Shown: piece after piece, positions 60,729-64,000 of the stretch
Numbering within the stretch: position 1 is the first letter of the stretch
How the letters are laid out: every line of letters begins with the position of its first letter
From: Chelonoidis abingdonii
Lineage: Eukaryota > Chordata > Testudines > Testudinidae
Direction: 5' to 3'
Length of the DNA stretch: 64,000 nucleotides
Assembly: GCF_003597395.2 (NCBI RefSeq)
Contig: NC_133778.1
Location: 25,149,074 to 25,213,073 of the forward strand
The notes under the pieces: generated by a model
What the model saw: the letters and a program-made list of their open reading frames with translations, nothing else
What the model was told of the DNA's origin: nothing
Databases searched by the model: none
Position numbers and translations under genes: made by a program

Positions 60729-63700
60729 TATTGGACCATCCTTCCTCTCTTGAGGGATATTGGGGTATACTAGACAAGCGCCCATTGGGGATCTTCCAAA
60801 CTAATATCAAAATAGTCAGTTTCCTTTGCACCCTTCCCCCCAAACCTGTTCCCTCAAATTTCTGTTGTACGATGTAAGAACTACAGTACTGGTTTCTTTG
60901 GAGTATTGTTCTTTCCTACACCTCCAGCAGGTCCCCTAAATACAGTGGGTATAGAAGGTTCTGTGATCACTCCCTATTCTGAGATAACATAAGAGACTGC
61001 AGATCTAGACAGTTACACTTTATGTGCTTCCCGAAAGGCAAATGGGAAAAAATAGAAGGAATGTGCTTCTGACACTGAGGAGAGAAACCTGTTTGTGCCC
61101 AATTCATTGAAGAAACCTCTCAAAAACATTTCGTCTGTGTGAAAATAACCTGGTGATGCTGCCAAGGTTAACAAGACCTGTGTGTTTAACTGATGAGTAA
61201 GCTCTAGTTATGCCACTGAAAGCCATCTGGGGACAACTTTAACTCAGGCATCCAATTTTTCTCTCAGAAATGTTAGAATAAATAAAATATTGAATTTGTT
61301 TCTGCTTTGGTCGATTCCCATCTCCTTTACTATTTTCTTCATCTCCTCCTGCACAAGATACTGTTCTCATTACCCAAGGCATCCAACTCGTGTTCACTGA
61401 GGGCTAGATGATTGTGCAACAATTACTTATATGGCTGGACACTTAATCAATGCACAGTTCCATTGATACCAATGGGACTGCTCATGCAAGTAAGGACTCA
61501 TCACTAGGTCTTAGGGTTGCACAGTCTAGCCCTGAAATTTCATCAGGCCTGTATTTTTCTTATGACATTAGATGGAAAAAAATCCGTTAATAACGACAAT
61601 TAATCAAGATACTAAAAGTAACAATTATGTTAAACTGGACAGCATCATGCACTGAAAGCTTTGAATTATGTAACTCTTTTGTTTCAAAAGCATTATATAT
61701 TAATGTCATTACTTACTATGAATATATTAAATCTATAATAGTAATTTACAACTACTTACAAACCATGCATTTAATCTCCCCAAAGTTTTGCTTCAGTTTT
61801 CATTCTAATAACCAAGCTAGTGAAAAAGTGGTTAACAGAAACTTTAGAAGAGGAATATAGGAATGTGAAAATTTCTTGCATTATCTGAGAGCTGTTCAGT
61901 CATGAATTGTCTGCAATAATTAGCATGAGAATATCTCCTTGATGACATTCAAACTACATAAAAGGGCCTGCATTTCTTCCATCAAAGTGCATATTTATGA
62001 ACTGAATCTACAAAAGATACATACTTTGATAGTATTTTAATAATTTTTGCATATGATTTTAGAATTTATAAGTTTAACTTCAAGAAACTATAACATAAAA
62101 AGTCAACAAAACAAAACATCCCCTCCCCCCCTAAAAATCTGAAAAGAAAACCCTCAGTCAGATTTCCTAAAATATCTGGTAAACACAAGCACATATATGG
62201 GAAATCACTGTTTAAATATGAAAGCTCATACATGTCCAAGATAAATCAACATAAATAAATTAACCTTTTGGTCTCTCTAGTGATCCTATGAATGGTGACT
62301 AGGGGGTGGGCGGAAGGCTGTTCTGGAAGCCATTGTATTTATTGCATACACATTTCTCATTTCCTGTGTATTTTAAAGGCTGTCTGGAAATATGATTTTA
62401 ATATATTAATTTTTTGTTTTGTTTTCTTCATTGTTCCAGTGTCATAGGGTCACATTGTTTTATTGCAGCAATTAATGCGATTCCTTACAAATCATTTTGA
62501 GCCAGATCTTGAAACTCAAGGTGAGGACACCTTGCAGAAACCCAATCCTTAGATAGCCTAAAGAGTCTAGTTTGAAAAATCAGTACAGATTTGGACAGAT
62601 AAAGTTGAGCATATAATGTTAGAATTTTTTAGAAGATTTTGCAAAATACAATATTCCCAACATCAACAGCTGTTCAGAATGGTTCAAATGGTCTGCTAAA
62701 ACATAACATTTGAGGATCCAAATATTTGCCTTCTATATAGCAAAATATAATGTTTCATTAAAAAATGAGTTTATCCTGGATTTTACAGAATTAAGGAGCC
62801 AAAGAACTGTGCAGAAGCTTAGAGCGAATATAGTTTCTGTCAAAATAAGAATCAGTATTAAGCTGTTATAAGGGACATTGATTTTTTATTTATTTATTTA
62901 TTTTGTAAAATGCTTTCACTGTTTTATTTCTACTGTGCTACAACATATCACTCATAACTGGTAGAAATGGTTTCCCTTATCTTTTGGATAATGGCTTAAT
63001 CCAAACCCCATTAACTTGAATGGTCTTTGGATGAGGACCTAATTGAATGAATCTAGGACCACGGTGCTCAGTTTCATCCAGGGCAATTATGAAGATGAAA
63101 TAGAAGGGGGAAGCTTACTCCTAAAACTGGGCTTATCAGCTCTACAATAAATTCCAAACCCCACCATTCTACTTCTTCAGGTTAAATTCTAGACTTATAA
63201 TTGATGGTCTCTCCATTTGTCCTTTATGTTGCCAATACATCCCTAGTCCCTTTTGTGTTTCCACATTTATGCTGATATTTACATTATTACAGAGAATAGG
63301 AGTTTGGGGGGTGAAAATGTCTGAAAGTTATGTATCAATTTTTTGGCTAGATTTTGTTGTTGACGTTTTCTTACTAGCACTGTACAGTCCCACAAAATAA
63401 CCAACAAAAGACCCAGTGTGTGACCTGAGCAATCATCATTTTGTTCTTTCTCCATGCCAGTCACTTCGTTTTTCTCCACACTCATCAGTCGGCTTACTGC
63501 AACTGTTTATAGAAAGACAGTTGATCTCTCTCAGGTGTGCCTCTTCAGTAATCAAGTTTGGCTGGGCCCAGGCTTCGGGCCCATAAACGGACAAAGCCAC
63601 TCTGTTATACCTCAAAATGTAATTTATTGATCTAGCGTGTCATCTTCATTACTGAATGCTGCCCTTGCCCCAAAGTCCAATGCCATATTGATCTTGGAGT

Positions 63701-64000
63701 TTACTAGTACTGAACCCACTATTCAGAAGAGAGTCCATCAAACACCTTCATATACAACAATATGGCCATTTTTTGCTTTGTATTCTGACCATCTGCTCAT
63801 GATACCTAGTACCTTGTACATGCCTAGAAACAAGATTCTATATCCCCAATTACTGAGATTTGAGAAACTGACTAGATTTAAATGGACTTTCAATTGCATG
63901 GCATTGTTCATTCTTACTGATGACAGAAAAGTCTCACCTTTAATGGCTGTAACTAATGATCACAATGCCTAGTATCACCAAGGAAGGAAGATTAGCAGAG
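60729..64000. other. Unassigned AT-rich sequence to window end
   Basis: No gene supported. Weak old-repeat phrase near 61430-61510 (CCATTGATACCAATGGGACT). A TTTA microsatellite lies at about 62882-62905. A 111-codon plus frame at 63637-63972 has no recognised domain. Confidence 0.3.

Overview
This window is non-coding vertebrate DNA, most likely from a turtle and at least from the turtle/crocodilian/bird group. The main reason is the repeat content. There are several CR1 LINE pieces, including a stop-free reverse-transcriptase fragment and typical CR1 3' tails. There are amniote MIR SINEs, hAT-like and TA-flanked MITEs, and LTR families that I associate with turtle genomes. I saw no mammalian L1 or Alu. 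The turtle assignment rests on pattern recognition and was not tested by a database search.

No protein-coding gene could be supported. The longest open frame is 158 codons (22546-23022), and none of the open frames reads like a vertebrate exon. The only protein-like signals are decayed transposon pieces: a CR1 reverse-transcriptase fragment at the left edge (minus strand) and a degenerate non-LTR reverse transcriptase around 31.9-32.7 kb (plus strand). The window is best read as intergenic or intronic sequence made of layered repeats. No RNA gene, CRISPR array, operon or bacterial feature is present.

Layout. 0-6.5 kb: CR1 RT fragment, an LTR-like element with two AATAAA signals, a CR1 3' end, a MIR, and a pyrimidine-rich LTR-like repeat. 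6.5-14.5 kb: mostly unassigned, with one hAT-like MITE copy and a low-confidence repeat. 14.5-15.2 kb: a solo LTR with 5-bp target duplication. 17-20.2 kb: an A-B-A local rearrangement, then an antisense CR1 with a MIR beside it. 22.6-24.2 kb: a CpG-bearing block followed by a large LTR-like repeat. 24.7-28.8 kb: a cluster of fold-back structures, namely a 118-bp-arm inverted repeat, a palindromic MITE and a 146-bp-arm inverted repeat. 30-32.7 kb: CR1 pieces and the second LINE RT. 33-34 kb: an antisense LTR-like repeat and a CA microsatellite. 41-43.1 kb: a second solo LTR of the same family as at 14.5 kb, then another LTR-like repeat. 46.3 kb: a fold-back retroposon with a 13-bp target duplication. 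47.9 kb: a second copy of the 10.9-kb MITE. 49.2-50.1 kb: a complete solo LTR with an internal duplication of about 270 bp. 51.2 kb: a 119-bp hAT MITE. 53.7 kb: a hairpin-bearing MITE. The rest is AT-rich sequence with scattered old MIRs and short hairpin repeats.

No genes act together here. The value of the window lies in insertion structures whose ends and target duplications can be read directly, and in long, near-identical inverted repeats and a templated rearrangement that ordinary repeat annotation would not explain.
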